Origin: Oscarella lobularis
Taxonomy: Eukaryota; Porifera; Homoscleromorpha; Homosclerophorida; Oscarellidae
Direction: 5' to 3'
Assembly: GCF_947507565.1 (NCBI RefSeq)
Contig: NC_089179.1
Coordinates: 3,241,747 to 3,305,746 of the forward strand
DNA length: 64,000 nt
Under the pieces are notes generated by a model. The model made no database searches. It was not told where the DNA came from and worked only from the letters and a program-made list of their open reading frames with translations. A program made the translations under genes and the position numbers. Position 1 is the first letter of the stretch, and each line of letters starts with the position of its first letter. Shown here piece after piece: positions 46,101-57,899 of this stretch.

Positions 46101-47374
46101 AGGCGGGTTGATGATCAAGGACACAATAGACGGTTTTTCGGTGGAAGGAATGATCTCATTGCAAGAAGAGGATAAAGCATTGGATTTCGTAGTGCGTGGT
46201 CCGGTTCATTCCGAGCGGGAATGCTTGAAACTTCTTAATAATCTAATTAAAGCTGGGAAAGAAATTCTTCGAAAAAGGAGTCCAGGGACAGAAAGCTTTC
46301 TCTGGTACATCAGCTCTACAGAATTAAAGCAGTTGGAAAAGTTTCCTCTGGCTTACGAAAAAGCAACTATTGACGAGAAGATAAAGACTTCAACAAAGTC
46401 AAGCGCTTCAGTCAGCAAGGGAATGGTCATAGACAGCCTTAGTGATCTTCTTGCTCTTGGTGACAACCACATCGACTATCTATCTCGCAACACACTCTCC
46501 GCTATAATAATGTGCTTGGAGAAAGACGATGCGGGATTGGACGCTTTGAAAGAGCATTTGCCGGGCTTGTCAAATGCTGACCAAGTTAAATGCAATACAG
46601 CAGAAGAGCTGTTTTCTACTTGGAGTAAAAACGTTGTCGCTACAACGCATTCCTTTGCTGATGCTGCAAGGCAATCTAATTTGCCGTACTTGTTAGCTCT
46701 TTTGAGTGAAGATGGTGCTATAGAACTGTCTGCTGATGAGGTAACGAGATCTAATTATATGATTCGTAATGATCCTTTTCATTTCAAAAAAAGACGATAG
46801 AGGCAAAAGAAGACTTGGCTTTCATTCGGACTAAAACTCCTTCCGCAATTAAAAGTCAGCAGATTTCCCACGTGATTGATTTTGTAAATAATTTAATTCT
46901 AGGGCGTCGTGTTGAGCAAACAACTGGACCTCTGCCTGCGCTTTCCACAAGTGACGACGAAGGTATGAATCATCATTATAAATAGATTTTTAGTAGGCTA
47001 TTTCCGGCAGAAATCTCTTCTCTATTTGATGAGGACTACCTTGATGAACCAATGACCGGACGCGAAATATTTCGAGCGGCTGAACGCATTCAACCAGTAT
47101 GGAATCTTGTTGGAAGAGTTTTGGAACCGGAACCTTTCCAGCATTTCCAACTGCATGCATTTGGAGAAAAAAAGAACGATCACGAACGTGCTCTAGATAT
47201 GTTGGACGCGTGGGCGAACACGTTCGGCAGAAGAGCAACCCGCAGGCACTTTATTGCTTCTATGAGGGACGTGGGCTACTTGAAAGAAGTAGCCTCGATT
47301 TTTTCTGGTAAGTTCCTCTTCTTTTGCTCCTAGTTTATGCACAGGTCTCAGTGTTTTTCTTAGGCCCACAATGA
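43119..47374 (+). CDS. DAPK1-like ankyrin-ROC-COR-Death protein, copy B (short repeat region)
   Basis: Same gene as copy A without the array. ATG 43119 (MEVSENEECLRDALIG), then only about six ankyrin exons (TALQEACRNGCLNVVEHLI, STALYGACQRGNSKIV, IACESNHAEIARILLDAG, SLLFSACSGGYTDVAELLI, and so on). ROC at 44584-45182 has P-loop GEAEAGKTT, switch II DFAGQ and VVGSKIDLL. COR from 45661 has IEDRVILNPTWLCQNIIG. The Death domain at 47010-47307 has TGREIFRAAERIQPVWNLVG, and the last exon ends GPQ-stop at 47372-47374. Frames appear intact by eye. It is a natural comparison for what the ankyrin expansion changed. Confidence 0.8.
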
Positions 47375-48571
47375 CTGTAGCTACGTACTCACCATTATTG
47401 TATCTAGCATCGTATCTCACAAAAGCCCCAAAGGCTTGGATCAAAAAAATTGAGAATAGATTACTATACGTATTGCGCTGCTTCGGCCACTGAAATATTG
47501 ACCCTACCTAAATTCATTGTGATACAGATACTTCCCTTAGTCTCTGTAGAAGTATTTAGCTGAAAAGGTACGCGCCGTTATTTACCTATCATTATAGTAC
47601 AGTATTTTTACCGTTCACGACACGAATTTTCATATTTTTTACCTATGGATACCACGGATACTAGTACTACTTTTAGTATCTGTGCTTTGTCTTTTAGTTA
47701 TTACGGTATGCGGATTGGCTAGTTAGTTCTTAGTATGTTAGTTCTGTTGCATGGAAATTTTTTAGAAGTAGTTGCAAATGTGATCTTTTTCGTAAATAGA
47801 AAATCCGGGTGGCTAGCGCGAGTCGAGTGAAAGATTCGTTCCGACCCTGGTTGGCGTCGAGGCTGATTCTGGAGCGGAAGAATTGTTCATTATTGGCCGA
47901 GAATGATGATTTTCGACCTCTCGACGTTAGGATGTTCTTTTGGAGATGTTTCACGAGAAAAGGGAAGACTTACCAGCCGTCTGAGTGTTGGAGACGACAT
48001 CAACGAATCGCAACATGATAGCTATGGTTGCAACGGTTTGACGATGGACGCCAAAAACGGAGAAAAGAATCTCGTAGGTCCGCCATCTTTCTACGTCACG
48101 ACGCAAATATCAACGCAATGTTGTTGCTAAGCTCGGCATGCATCGACTCGGTGAGGGGGGAGATATGAAAGGGAGCCCATAATGAATTGTTAGTTTGTTA
48201 GCTTCCTTGAATTCACCATGAATTCACCATGAGGTAGAAAAATTATAATTAACAGTACACTCTTTGTGAGTAATGTTTATATATTTGATTTTGTAACTTT
48301 ACATATACAAGAATATCTTACTATAAGGCTTTTTTATGGTGGAGTGCATTGTTGCTTTTTCTTCAAGTCAAATTCTACGTTTGGATTTTCACAGGTACCT
48401 TCGCTCGATTTGCTTCGGTCAACAAACGCTGGGTGTCCGTAGGCTATTTTTTTCGGTGGACTAGCAGTGAGCCTCATTTATTGAGGAAAATAAAGAAAAA
48501 ATAATGTAAGCAATACAAACTCTAATTAAACAAAATAATAAATACTAAAAAACATTATTTTAGATAGTTGA
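47375..48571. other. intergenic; possible first-exon remnant near 47970-48084 (-)
   Basis: 47375-47740 is the duplicated 3' flank. On the minus strand AAAGATGGCGGAC puts an ATG at 48084 (MADLRDSFLRFWR). That frame stops after about 28 codons; a good donor (GGCTG/GTAAGT) lies near 47969. It may be the 5' end of a lost gene. The rest is AT-rich with no recognised feature. Confidence 0.2.
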
Positions 48572-49864
48572 TTAATTAACTGCTGTCTCCCTTTCTGCTT
48601 CATTTTTATCAGGCGATCGATACTCATAGCAGGAATGCAGAAGCGCAAGAATGATCAATCCACTGCCAAAAAAACCGTCAGACAGATACAGGAAAGATTC
48701 AAACGTATGAGACAGCTGATACATATTCTCCATAATAACAGGCCCAACCAAGCCAGCAACGCCAAACGACAAGTGAAGCACGCCAAGCGCTTCAGTGGCC
48801 GAACCAAGTCCAAAGAACTCATGACTAATCGCTCCAAGAACAGTAATAGGACCAGTCTTCACCATATTAAAAAGACTAAACGTAGCGACGGCAGCATAAC
48901 GACCCCACAACCCGCTACTATTCCTACTCATAAACCAGGGCAAGAAACCAATCGTCGCCGTCTCGATACCCGTTACGATGACCCAGAGTCGAGTCGGACC
49001 GAACGAATCGGCGACGATCGAGAAAAAGATCGTTCCGACGACGTCGAGTATCTGCGACGAGAAGGCGAGAAACTCGAGCGGCGGATTCGACTCTCTCCAA
49101 AACGCCGTCAAAAGATCCTGCTCGCGACTCGACAACCCTATGGGAGGAATGAGCGTGACGAGCCGAACGAGCAATAGAATCCATAGTCGTTTAAATCTCA
49201 TCACACCCCACTTCCTCTTAGGAGAAGTCTTTGTATTCACCACACCGTCGGTTTTCCACGGATGAGTTAATAATATTAGCATTATCGCAATCATGACTGA
49301 TATGACTAATCCGCACGCGAAAAAGATCGTGCCGGCGTCGATTGCTTTTCTATCGTAAAGGCGTTCGAGTGCTATTGCAAATTGGGCGGCGGGTATGCTG
49401 CCCACGCTGCCGCCAACGGCGACTAGTCCCGCGCTAAGTCCCGTGCGCGCGGGAAGCCACGCCATTGCGCAATCGTACGCGGGCAGAATCGCGAATACGC
49501 CCGCGGCGCTGATCAGCGAATAGGCGACGAGAAAAACGCCCTGCAGCCAAGGTCCCGTCGCTTGGCACGCGAGTACGGTTGCGCCGCATGATCCGTAGAC
49601 GATTCCCGTCAAGAGAAGCGACGTTGCGACGAACGGTCGCGGTGGGAGTCGTTGGACGTACGGGGCGAGGATGAGACTCAGGGCGCCGAAGACGCCGTAG
49701 CCGGCCGCCGTTCCGTAGACGACGATTGAGGGGCTCCAATGGGGGCACGACGAGCGGACTGGGTCGATGAGATAGCTTCCGACCGATGCGAATGTGCCGA
49801 GAAGTCCAGATAGCGAGGTAGCAATCATCGCTGCCAGTAAACGCGGCCTGCATCTCATTTTCAT
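48572..49864 (-). CDS. intronless MFS transporter, monocarboxylate/oxalate-porter-like (copy 3)
   Basis: Intact 430-residue frame starting MKMRCRPRLLAAMIAT, with twelve hydrophobic segments and the same signatures as copy 1: CPHWSPSIVVYGTAAG, LPAYDCAMAWLPARTGLS, VGGSVGSIPAAQFA and RLWVIVTGIET. It lacks copy 1's extra 40-residue N-terminal tail. The ATG is only 39 bases from the CFAP251 ATG on the other strand, so the two must share promoter sequence. Substrate unknown. Confidence 0.82.
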   Translation of the reverse strand: MKMRCRPRLLAAMIATSLSGLLGTFASVGSYLIDPVRSSCPHWSPSIVVYGTAAGYGVFGALSLILAPYVQRLPPRPFVATSLLLTGIVYGSCGATVLACQATGPWLQGVFLVAYSLISAAGVFAILPAYDCAMAWLPARTGLSAGLVAVGGSVGSIPAAQFAIALERLYDRKAIDAGTIFFACGLVISVMIAIMLILLTHPWKTDGVVNTKTSPKRKWGVMRFKRLWILLLVRLVTLIPPIGLSSREQDLLTAFWRESNPPLEFLAFSSQILDVVGTIFFSIVADSFGPTRLWVIVTGIETATIGFLPWFMSRNSSGLWGRYAAVATFSLFNMVKTGPITVLGAISHEFFGLGSATEALGVLHLSFGVAGLVGPVIMENMYQLSHTFESFLYLSDGFFGSGLIILALLHSCYEYRSPDKNEAERETAVN

Positions 49865-49903
49865 TGTCCCCTTCTCTGTTTTTTAGCGCGCGCTTTTGTT
49901 GTC

Positions 49904-52900
49904 ATGGCAGAAACGTCGTCTTCGGTTTCCCAGCCTCTGCAGACAGAAGACGAAGAGGAATCGATCGTAGCAAACGCGAAAACGTCAAAGAAGGCGAGAC
50001 GGGCAGCCCGTTGGTACGTAAGAAGGCAATCCATTCAGTTTCAAATCGAACGCGCAACGATCTCGCCAGAAATTGACGTGGAGCTTTGGCTTCAACTGCA
50101 ACGTGTCGCTACACAACGTCTCCGACGCGAATCGCAAGGCAGCGAAGCAAAAAAACGATCCCCTTTTTCAGAATTTCACACGACGCGTTGCTAGGTGATC
50201 TTCTACGTCACGGCGCACACGGCAATCCTCCACGACTTCGTCACCAACACGCAACGGCTCCTGCAAGGCCACGTAAGAGAACGCTCGACTCAGATTAAAT
50301 AACTAAGGATATTTATCCTTTAGAGAAATTCGATTACTTGCTCGACTGTGAGTGGAAATAAGCGATGGATTGCTACCGGTGATCAGGGTGACCAAAGCAT
50401 GGTCATTGTCTGGGATTCCTATTCCTGGTGGGATTTTCGCTGAAATAATTTTTTATTTTTCTGACGTCATATTTTTAGCGTTCCTGTGCGAACTTTGTTT
50501 AATCCTCACTCGGGTGGCGTCGCTGCCGTTGCCATGACGCTCGATGCGGAGTACTTGGCGACGCTGGGCGCTTCGTCGCCGCAGTCGCTCTCCTTGTGGA
50601 AATGGACAACGAGTGAAAAGCCTCTCCATACGATTGTTATTGATCCATCGCTTGGATTACAAGTAGACGTTTTTACACTACACTATACTGAAGTTTTTTG
50701 AAAAGGTCTTGTCTTTCTTTAGACTCATCTCGTCTTTAATCCGTCTGATAGCCAGCACTTGATGTCAACCAGTGAACACCAAGTCATATTCTATTCATGG
50801 GTTAGCCAAGAAAATAATGTTACATAGAGAACTCAACACCAGTAAATATTCCATAGGATTCAGGCGAGCTCAAGTATCACGCTCCGACGCTCACAGACAA
50901 GGTGAAAAATAATGGTTTATTATATACAGTGTATAATCTTTTTTTTGGGAGTAGACTTTCAACAAAACGGTTGGCACCTTTTCGCAATCCGCCTTCATTC
51001 CGTCGACAACGCGAGCGATGACGGGTACAAGCGAGGGCATGGCTGTTCTGTGGGACCACGCTCGTCCGGACGGTCCAGGTCAGTCAAATAGTACAGGTGA
51101 CTGGAAGCAATATGAATCATTGTTTTTTTTTCTTTCTTTCTAGGCGCTCCACCTGTCACCAAGCATCCCATGATGAAAAAGGCACTCAAAATGGTTCGTT
51201 TGCAGGAAGCCGGTATAACGTCAATCAAGCAGTTTGGCGAGTAAGACGATATGCCGCTAAATCAGTGTAGCCCCAGCTAAAAGGTTAATTAATTTATTAG
51301 ATATCAGGTGACGGGAGATGCTTTGGGTCACGTGCGCTTTTACGATGCACACCTGTGCTTGGTGAATTGGTAAATACCTAGGCCCAGTCCCCAGTGAATT
51401 TTTTCTTCATCATAGTTCTTTTCACAGGTGGGATAACTTTAACGCCGGTCCTGTTACGTCAGTGTCCTTTGCTCATTCACCAAAGTCGACCGACTTCTCG
51501 TGCGCCAATCGAGAAACATTAATTGTTTCGATTCTATTTTTTTCTCTTGCAGATCTTACGTTGTTCCGGGGCAGTATCCGAACGATGCGACGATTCGAGC
51601 CGGCAACTTCGTCGTTCCGGATTTCACCGTCGCCACCAGTCGCTCGATCGTACTCCACACGACAGCCAAAGGCGGGAAAATCGACGTGAGACGAAAAACG
51701 TTGTTGAGTTGATCTCCGTTATATATTATATCCTAGGTTCTTCTTCGCGAACACGAACGACCTGTACACGCATTGGCGACTCATCCCTTCCAGTAAGTCG
51801 CTTTTTTTTCTCTCTGAAGGGTTTGTCTGGAATTGACGTGTTTTGTTTTATGCTTTAGCTCTAAGCTTTTAGTTGGAAGCTACACCGGTTTTCTAAAACT
51901 TTGGAATTACGAAAAGAAGTACTATAATCTGTTCTCCGCTTGATCGACTCTATGACGTATTTTTTAGAACCGTTCTGGCGTCGAGAAATTTCGACCAGCA
52001 AATTCAGTGCCTCACCTTCGATCCCAAGGGCCAATTTGTGTGTAAGAAATTCAGAAAATGCTCCTCGTGACGCGGAGATTCATCGACTTCCTCCTAGCCG
52101 TGGGATTCACCAACGGCATGGTGCGCGTTCTCGACAGTCTCACGCTCGCCGACGACGGTCCCGTCTTTCGTCACTCGCACGGCGTCGTCACCCACGTCGC
52201 TTTTTCCCACGACAGTCGTTTCATGGCGACAGCCGTAAGACCAATAAAATAATAGCCAATAAATAATTTCTTTTTATTCGTACCTGCAGGACGACGAAAG
52301 GCGTCTCGTCGTTTTCAAACGTGCGCCCGCCGAAACGTTTTCCCAGCAACCTTGGGAATATCTTGGGAAATATCGAGCGCATCATAAACCCATTCAAGGT
52401 ATGTATGTTTATATCTTTTCTTCGTTTTCCACTGTGCCTTTCTTTTATTAGACATTCTTTTTGGCGTCGCTTTGGATTCGAGTCATCCTCGACTGCTATC
52501 TCTCGGTCTAGATCGCGTTCTCGTTGAATACGATTTATCTAACAGTTCGACCGATGACTTGCGACTGCTCAGCTCGGATCGGATCGAGCAGAGTGCCGTG
52601 CCTTCGTGCCTGGCTTGGTATCCGGCCGTAACGAAGGAGAGCTTCCTTGTCACTGCAAGCGATCAGGCACGAAATTCTCGTTCGAGTGTATAGGCGCTGT
52701 TTTTTTGAGAGTTTTATTATCTCAGTTCAAATTCAAGTTGTATAATTCGACGACGAAGATGTGCCGAAAGACGGTGCTCGGGCCGACGTATGGAACACCT
52801 GCTCGCAAGTAGAAGGCTCACGCCTCCTTCTCCTTGTCTTTGCATCGTTGTTTACTTTGCAGGATTTCCGTTCTTCCGCATGGCGGCACTGGAAACGGAA

Positions 52901-54157
52901 AACGTCGCTACATCGCCTTTATTACACAAGAGAAAGTAAAAATAATTTCTCACTGAATACTGGTTCTGAAATTTATAGTATATTAATTATAGATTGGGCT
53001 GTCCATCGTTCCTCTTGACGGCAATCCTTTTTCCAACGCTGCCCTGACCGCTCATCCTGGAGGGGTGAAGAGAAAACCGGCCATGTCTCTTTTTATTTAT
53101 TTATTATCGTGTGTGCATGCAGATCTCCGATGTCGCTCATTCCCACGACGGCAAGTATGTATTCACGTCAGGCGGCGACGACTTGTGCGTCAACATGTGG
53201 AGAGTGAACACTGAGTACGAAGAGAAAAATAGGCACAATGCTTAGTCAGGAAATATTATTTAATTTTTTTAGTGCACTTGATGCTCTTGCTCTACTTGGC
53301 GGCGATGGCTTGGTACCATTTTATAGTCTTCTCGAAGGTGGCAGAGATGGCGAACTGTTTGCCGAACTGGAGGATTATTTCTACTATGCTCAGCTCAAGC
53401 AGTACGTCTATTCTACTCGTAATTGTCTATATCTCTCAAGCGCTTTTTCTCTGCATCTTTAGTCAAGGAATCAATACCATGAATCGGAGAGAAGTTTCGA
53501 GTAAAGTGCCTTTGAGCGAAGTGCCTGGAATTATGAGAGCTTTGGGCTTTTTTCCATCCGAGCAAGACGTGAATTAACCCGTCGTGATTCTAGGGAACTT
53601 CTTGGATAGACAAAACCTTTTCTCTCTAGATTGAAGACATGCTCAATGAAGCGAAATATTCTGAGTACGTCGACACCGGAAAATACGTGACTGAAATCGA
53701 TTTGGGAGAGCTGATTAAGTGTACGAATTTACATCATAACTTCATTTATCGCTTAACGAATCGTTTCATTTTTCAGTGTACGTGAATCATCGTCCCGTAT
53801 TTGGCTTAGACGCCAGTGAGATTGAGAACGCCTTTCGAGTGTTAGCAATATCAAGTGGGCGTGGCCGATCTGAAGACGGGGATCCCGCAGTCGATCGCGG
53901 CTATCTTTTGGAGTTGCTTCAAAGCAGAGGTAACGGTGAAGAATCTTTGTATCTCTAATTTTATTACTGTGACAGGGGAACACTTCACTGAAAGCGAGTT
54001 GGCCGATCATTTGGGTGCTTTGTTCGGTCACACTGCAGATGGCCTTGACGTCGCCGCGCCTGACGCCGCTGCTCAGCTGGAGGACGGCTTGCCTGAGAAA
54101 GTCACTGCGGGAATGCTTTCTAGCAGCGTTCTAGGGTTTCTAAGCGAAACTCAATAA
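49904..54157 (+). CDS. CFAP251: CFAP251/WDR66-like ciliary WD40 protein
   Basis: About 25 short exons encode the WD-repeat protein of the calmodulin- and spoke-associated complex at the base of axonemal radial spoke 3. The order follows human WDR66: [190 protein letters not shown] and [13 protein letters not shown]. It ends [12 protein letters not shown]-stop at 54157. The long Glu-rich N-terminus of vertebrates is missing. The first junctions are unclear: one intron after ATCGCAAG looks GC-AG, and the preceding one may be extremely short. Confidence 0.9.
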
Positions 54158-54860
54158 AAGGTACTTTGCACTTAGGTTTGTAGAGAGTTAGTAGTCACAA
54201 CGTCTAATAACAAATGAGACATCTACACTACATTAAAACATTAGAGGAACTCGAGCTGAGGAGAAAGAAGAACTTTGCACTGACTTGAAAATATTCAGAT
54301 GAATTACGTCTCGCGTTGATATTCGTGACTAAAGACAAGCCGGATCTTCTCTTGCTTTTCGAAAGAAAGGACTGTCGTGCACTAAGACGAGAAAGAAACG
54401 CCATAACGTTATTTGTGGCAGTTCTTTTCGTATTTCTCCGCTTTCGCCAGCCTCCAGAATCTACAGAATAGCGTCAACGCCGACCGAGGCCTCGTTCTAT
54501 GCGGCGCGATGCGTTCCAACTATTATTCGCTCAAGTTTCGTTGATTCCGGCCTGTTTTGTACTAGGAACGGAAAGGGGGGCCCCCCTTTGGGCCACGGGC
54601 CTTACCACAAATCGAAGGCAGCGCTACGACGAAGCCGTACTCGATCCAACGATACAGCGGATCGAACATGTCGGTTTGTGGCAGGGCTTCCAAGTACGTA
54701 CAGTCAATGGGTGTATGAGGGAGAGGGTCTTCATTTTTTTTCTGATGTTTATTTGGATAAAGAGCATATGAACGTGCATGAGAAGGTAGGCCAAAGAACA
54801 GATGCAGAAGTGAATCTGGTTGTCGTGCAGCTTTCCATATAGGCACAATGTCTCAGTCTC
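54158..54860. other. intergenic, no firm gene
   Basis: About 700 bases. A 90-codon plus frame from 54499 and an overlapping minus frame have no recognisable motif. 54714-54787 is one copy of a ~75-bp direct repeat. Confidence 0.35.
54714..54787 (+). repeat. ~75-bp direct repeat, copy 1
   Basis: GAGGGAGAGGGTCTTCATTT, then TCTGATGTTTAT and TGAACGTGCATGAGAAGG, recurs at 56683-56757 with few changes. The two copies flank the fibrinogen-domain/P450-fragment block. Confidence 0.8.
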
Positions 54861-55981
54861 ATTTGCATCGAAATTTCATCTCCGAAAATTTAAGAGGTTC
54901 GGATTTCCAATGCTTCCACCATATACCAGCGCCTCCCGTGCGGTAGTAGCCTCCGTTTAGGTTAGAAAAATGGCAATTGTTGTGCCACCAAGCACCGTAC
55001 CACGAAACGGCACAATTGTGACCGCTCCACTGATCATTGTCTTGGTCTTTGGTCGTAAATTTAAAGCCATTGTGGTACTGTAGGTAAGCGAGTCGCCAGC
55101 GTTTCCACTGTACCCACTCACACTCAGAACGTACTTGGTACTTTCGTTACCAGCACTAAAAGTGGAATAATTTGCATACGCTCTGTTTCCGTTCCCGTCT
55201 CCAAGATCAACTCTAAGTTCATTTTCGCTGAGACTGAGTAGCTCGTGTAGATAGTCAAGACCTAACCAGAATTCTACACCTATGTTACCAAAGCCGCGTC
55301 TGTAGTCATTCCATTTGCGATGGAAGTCCATCGATCCGTCTTGTCTTCGTTGAAAGACGGTCCATCCACCTCCCTCTGTGTCCATGTCACAGTAGACTCG
55401 AATTGTACGCGATGAATTAGGTAGAAAAATTTCGTAGATGCCGCTTTGTGCGAAATTGTTGCTGCGTTCGTATATGCACATAAAGGGAGGAACAAGATAA
55501 TCTCCCTTTATAAAAGACAAAGATAATATTACTTTGCTCTGAGCCATGACCGTCTGAACCTAACCTTCCGAGTCGCCTTTCTGAGATAATAAGTTAGCCC
55601 ATGTTTAATTAATTAATTAGAGGCGAAGCGTGTACCTGTCCTTTCTGTCCTACGAGTCCCGCTTCTCCCTACAAGTGGAGACGTCTCGCTCAGTGCCTGA
55701 GGCACTGCAAGGCACGCCTACCTTTTGTCCGTCGGCTCCCGTTTCCCCTTTCTAGCAGCCACAATGACGATCCAGTATAAAGATAGATAGCCTATTAGGT
55801 GTGCACTATACAGTACTGACAGTCAAACCTCTCCTTTCGTTCCGATACTTCGTTTCTCGTACTGGTCCAAAGGCATGCAGACCGTGGGTCCTTCTGACGG
55901 GATGATGATTGGATTTTGGCAAGTATTTGTGCTTGCTCCCCATCCAAATATCAACGAAACTAGAAAGAACGAGAGGTGCAT
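54861..55981 (-). pseudogene. collagen/fibrinogen-domain gene A, one-base frameshift
   Basis: Signal peptide exon at 55981 (MHLSFFLVSLIFGWGAS) with TVCMPLDQYEKRSIGTKGE, small collagen exons (KGETGADGQK, GEAGLVGQKGQ), then a fibrinogen-related domain (GIYEIFLPN, GGGWTVFQRRQDGSMDF, VEFWLGLDYLHELLSLS). One base is missing near 55077-55090 relative to copy B, so the calcium-site part (TTKDQDND) and the C-terminus (FSEMKFRCK) lie in another frame down to the stop at 54861. Otherwise well preserved, so the break is recent or an assembly error. Ficolin-like secreted lectin by domain content. Confidence 0.7.
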
Positions 55982-56099
55982 CGTTGGTGTCCCAGCCGTA
56001 AAATGACGCCAGTTCCCGTCTTGCTTAACTGATAGATGCAGCGAGCCGATCATAGCGTGCATAATAATAAGAAATCCGATCTCGAGGTCACCCTGCACG

Positions 56100-56682
56100 T
56101 CATGCACACGGTACCCTCGAGGTCGTACAGTGTAGTACTCACTGCTGTAGGCGTGTGTCTCTTTGCGCGAATCGCTGTACCTACTTTTAGTAACGCATCG
56201 AAGGCAGAGCGAAAGCTAGCATGCAATCTGATTTAATTAAGTCAACGGCCACGAATGACGTAACATACACTACGTAACACTCTTCATGCTTGTACACTAG
56301 AGCGAATATCATTGAAGCTGAGGAGAAAGAAATCTGAAATTTCGAACAAACTAAAAGCGTAACACGCCAACGAAAAACGCCGCGGTTTCAAGGCAAAGTA
56401 TCCCTGTTATACAAAAAGAATTCCGAAACTCATCTTGCTCTGATGGATATCACACATCCGTCCGCCAGAACTCGTAGCATCGAAAATCATTTTATAACTT
56501 TTACCCGTTTCAATACGACGCCAGTTAGCAATGCCAGAAGCAATTGCCGTCGTTAGAAGTATCGATAGTTCGGCGATTTTTTTACCCACGCACCGATGCA
56601 CTCCAACGCCAAAGGGAATATAGTGCTTCACATTTCGAATGTGTTCGCGACGTTCCGGCCCGAACCTATCCGGATCGAACTT
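56100..56682 (-). pseudogene. C-terminal fragment of the CYP710-like P450
   Basis: 56407-56682 encodes KHYIPFGVGVHRCVGKKIAE and SYKMIFDAT, matching the heme-binding end of the full gene at 62118-62376, then shifts frame (SGGRMCDIHQ). It stops abruptly at 56682, where the full gene continues and the 75-bp repeat begins. The 3' flank 56240-56400 also matches 61950-62110. The remainder (56100-56240) has nothing recognised. Confidence 0.8.
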
Positions 56683-56757
56683 GTGTGAGGGAGAGGGTCT
56701 TCATTTTTTCTGATGTTTATCTGGATAAAGAGAATATGAACGTGCATGAGAAGGAAG
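56683..56757 (+). repeat. ~75-bp direct repeat, copy 2
   Basis: Second copy of 54714-54787, placed exactly at the P450 truncation point. Target-site-like or recombination-junction behaviour is possible. Confidence 0.75.
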
Positions 56758-56992
56758 GCAGCAGTGAAGCGTTGAATCCCAGATAAAGGTAAGTGGATGC
56801 GTTTTTTCCATACCTCTGTGGAAGTTTAAGCCAGAAGGAAGCACCATTACTAGGTAGTAAAGGAAAACTCGGAGCCTTGGAAAAGAGTACTACTTCCATT
56901 AATAATTCACTAGCATGCCAAGCATACAACTCAGCGTCATGCAGACATCAACAGAATTGGTCAATTAATAAAAGTCATTGGCTCGAGTCCAG

Positions 56993-57879
56993 TCAGGTTT
57001 GCGACTGGGGATATTCTTCAATCATTATGCGAGAAACAGAATTCCATCCAGACCGACGATTAGATGATCCATGGCCCTGACAGTTTCCTACATGAACAGC
57101 TACCCTTATTGATCCAGATGGAATGTTCTTACAGAATCCTTCTATTTGGCGATGTCGAAGAGGACTATCGTTGGTGCGGTACAGAAACACAACTCCTTCA
57201 ATTGTCATTGGTCCTGAACATTCTGCCCCATTAAAAGTGATATACCAACGTCCACAGCAGGAACTACCAAGACAATAGACTCTCGTATTGGCAGCATAAG
57301 CTACTTTGAGAGCGGTAGAAGAGTGACGTTTTTTGAAGACGCATTCCTAATAGAAATCAATTCAAAGAACGCAAAATTTACCTTTGAAAATTACCTGTAT
57401 GAGACCTGTATCTTTTCCGTCTTCTCTTTTCCAAACACACTGCTTCCAGTTAATAGAATTGGCAGTGCCGTTTTCTCCTTGAGGTCCGGGCTCTCCTCTT
57501 TGTCCCAAACTTCCTTTGATCCCTTTTTCTCCTTTGATTCCTATTGGCCCCATTGATCCTCTTTGCCCCAAACTTCCTTTAGGACCCGTCTTTCCAGTGA
57601 CTCCTTTATCACCTCTGTCTCCCTTAGCGCCCTTCATTCCGTCATCTCCTTTCAATCCATCTCTTCCAGGCAATCCATTGTGTCCTGGAGACCCTGGAAT
57701 TCCTGGAACTCCTGAACACCCTCCAACAGAACCCTTAGAAAAGACAGTATTTCTTTTTGGCGATAGAAGAGTCTACTGAACTGAGATACCTGATCTGATT
57801 TGGGATTATTGCTCTCGACAGCGTTCAAAAATAGAATGAGTGCTACAAACAAGCACTGAAGAGTTGAACTAGCAATCAT
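56993..57879 (-). CDS. CTHRC1: CTHRC1-like secreted protein, copy A (intact)
   Basis: Three exons. A signal peptide (MIASSTLQCLFVALILFLNA) precedes a 56-nt intron. A collagen stretch follows ([35 protein letters not shown]), leading to [14 protein letters not shown]. After a second intron comes the CTHRC1 C-terminal domain: ALKVAYAANTRVYC, CCGRWYITFNGAECSGPMTI, GSIRVAVHVGNCQ, WNSVSRIMIEEYP, ending at 56993. Human CTHRC1 has the same WYFTFNGAECSGP and GWNSVSRIIIEE signatures. CTHRC1 is a secreted matrix protein tied to Wnt/PCP signalling in vertebrates; here the collagen run is longer. Confidence 0.88.
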
Positions 57880-57899
57880 TGTGTTGTCTTGCTCGCTGA

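Larger units (their letters stand above)
33440..47740 (+). repeat. tandem segmental duplication: SMYD fragment plus DAPK1-like gene
   Basis: Unit A runs from about 33440 to 42250 and unit B from about 42290 to 47740. The SMYD-like fragments, the first exon of the ROCO gene, the ROC, COR and Death exons and the 3' flank (beyond 41901 and 47374) align copy to copy with few changes. The main difference is the 3 kb ankyrin-exon array, present only in A. Confidence 0.8.

Noticed and set aside
47809-48130. Plus-strand frames with DRMFFWRCF-like content
   Set aside because: No start context, domain or partner exon; the minus-strand ATGGCGG exon remnant is at least as likely and is itself weak.
54499-54848. 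Overlapping plus and minus frames between CFAP251 and fibrinogen gene A
   Set aside because: A GPKGGPPF string recalls the P450 N-terminus, but neighbouring residues do not match; no splice sites or homology support a gene.
57516-57779. Pro-rich plus-strand frames over the CTHRC1 collagen exons
   Set aside because: Collagen Gly-X-Y codons read on the opposite strand produce Pro/Ser-rich frames; the minus strand carries the real gene.
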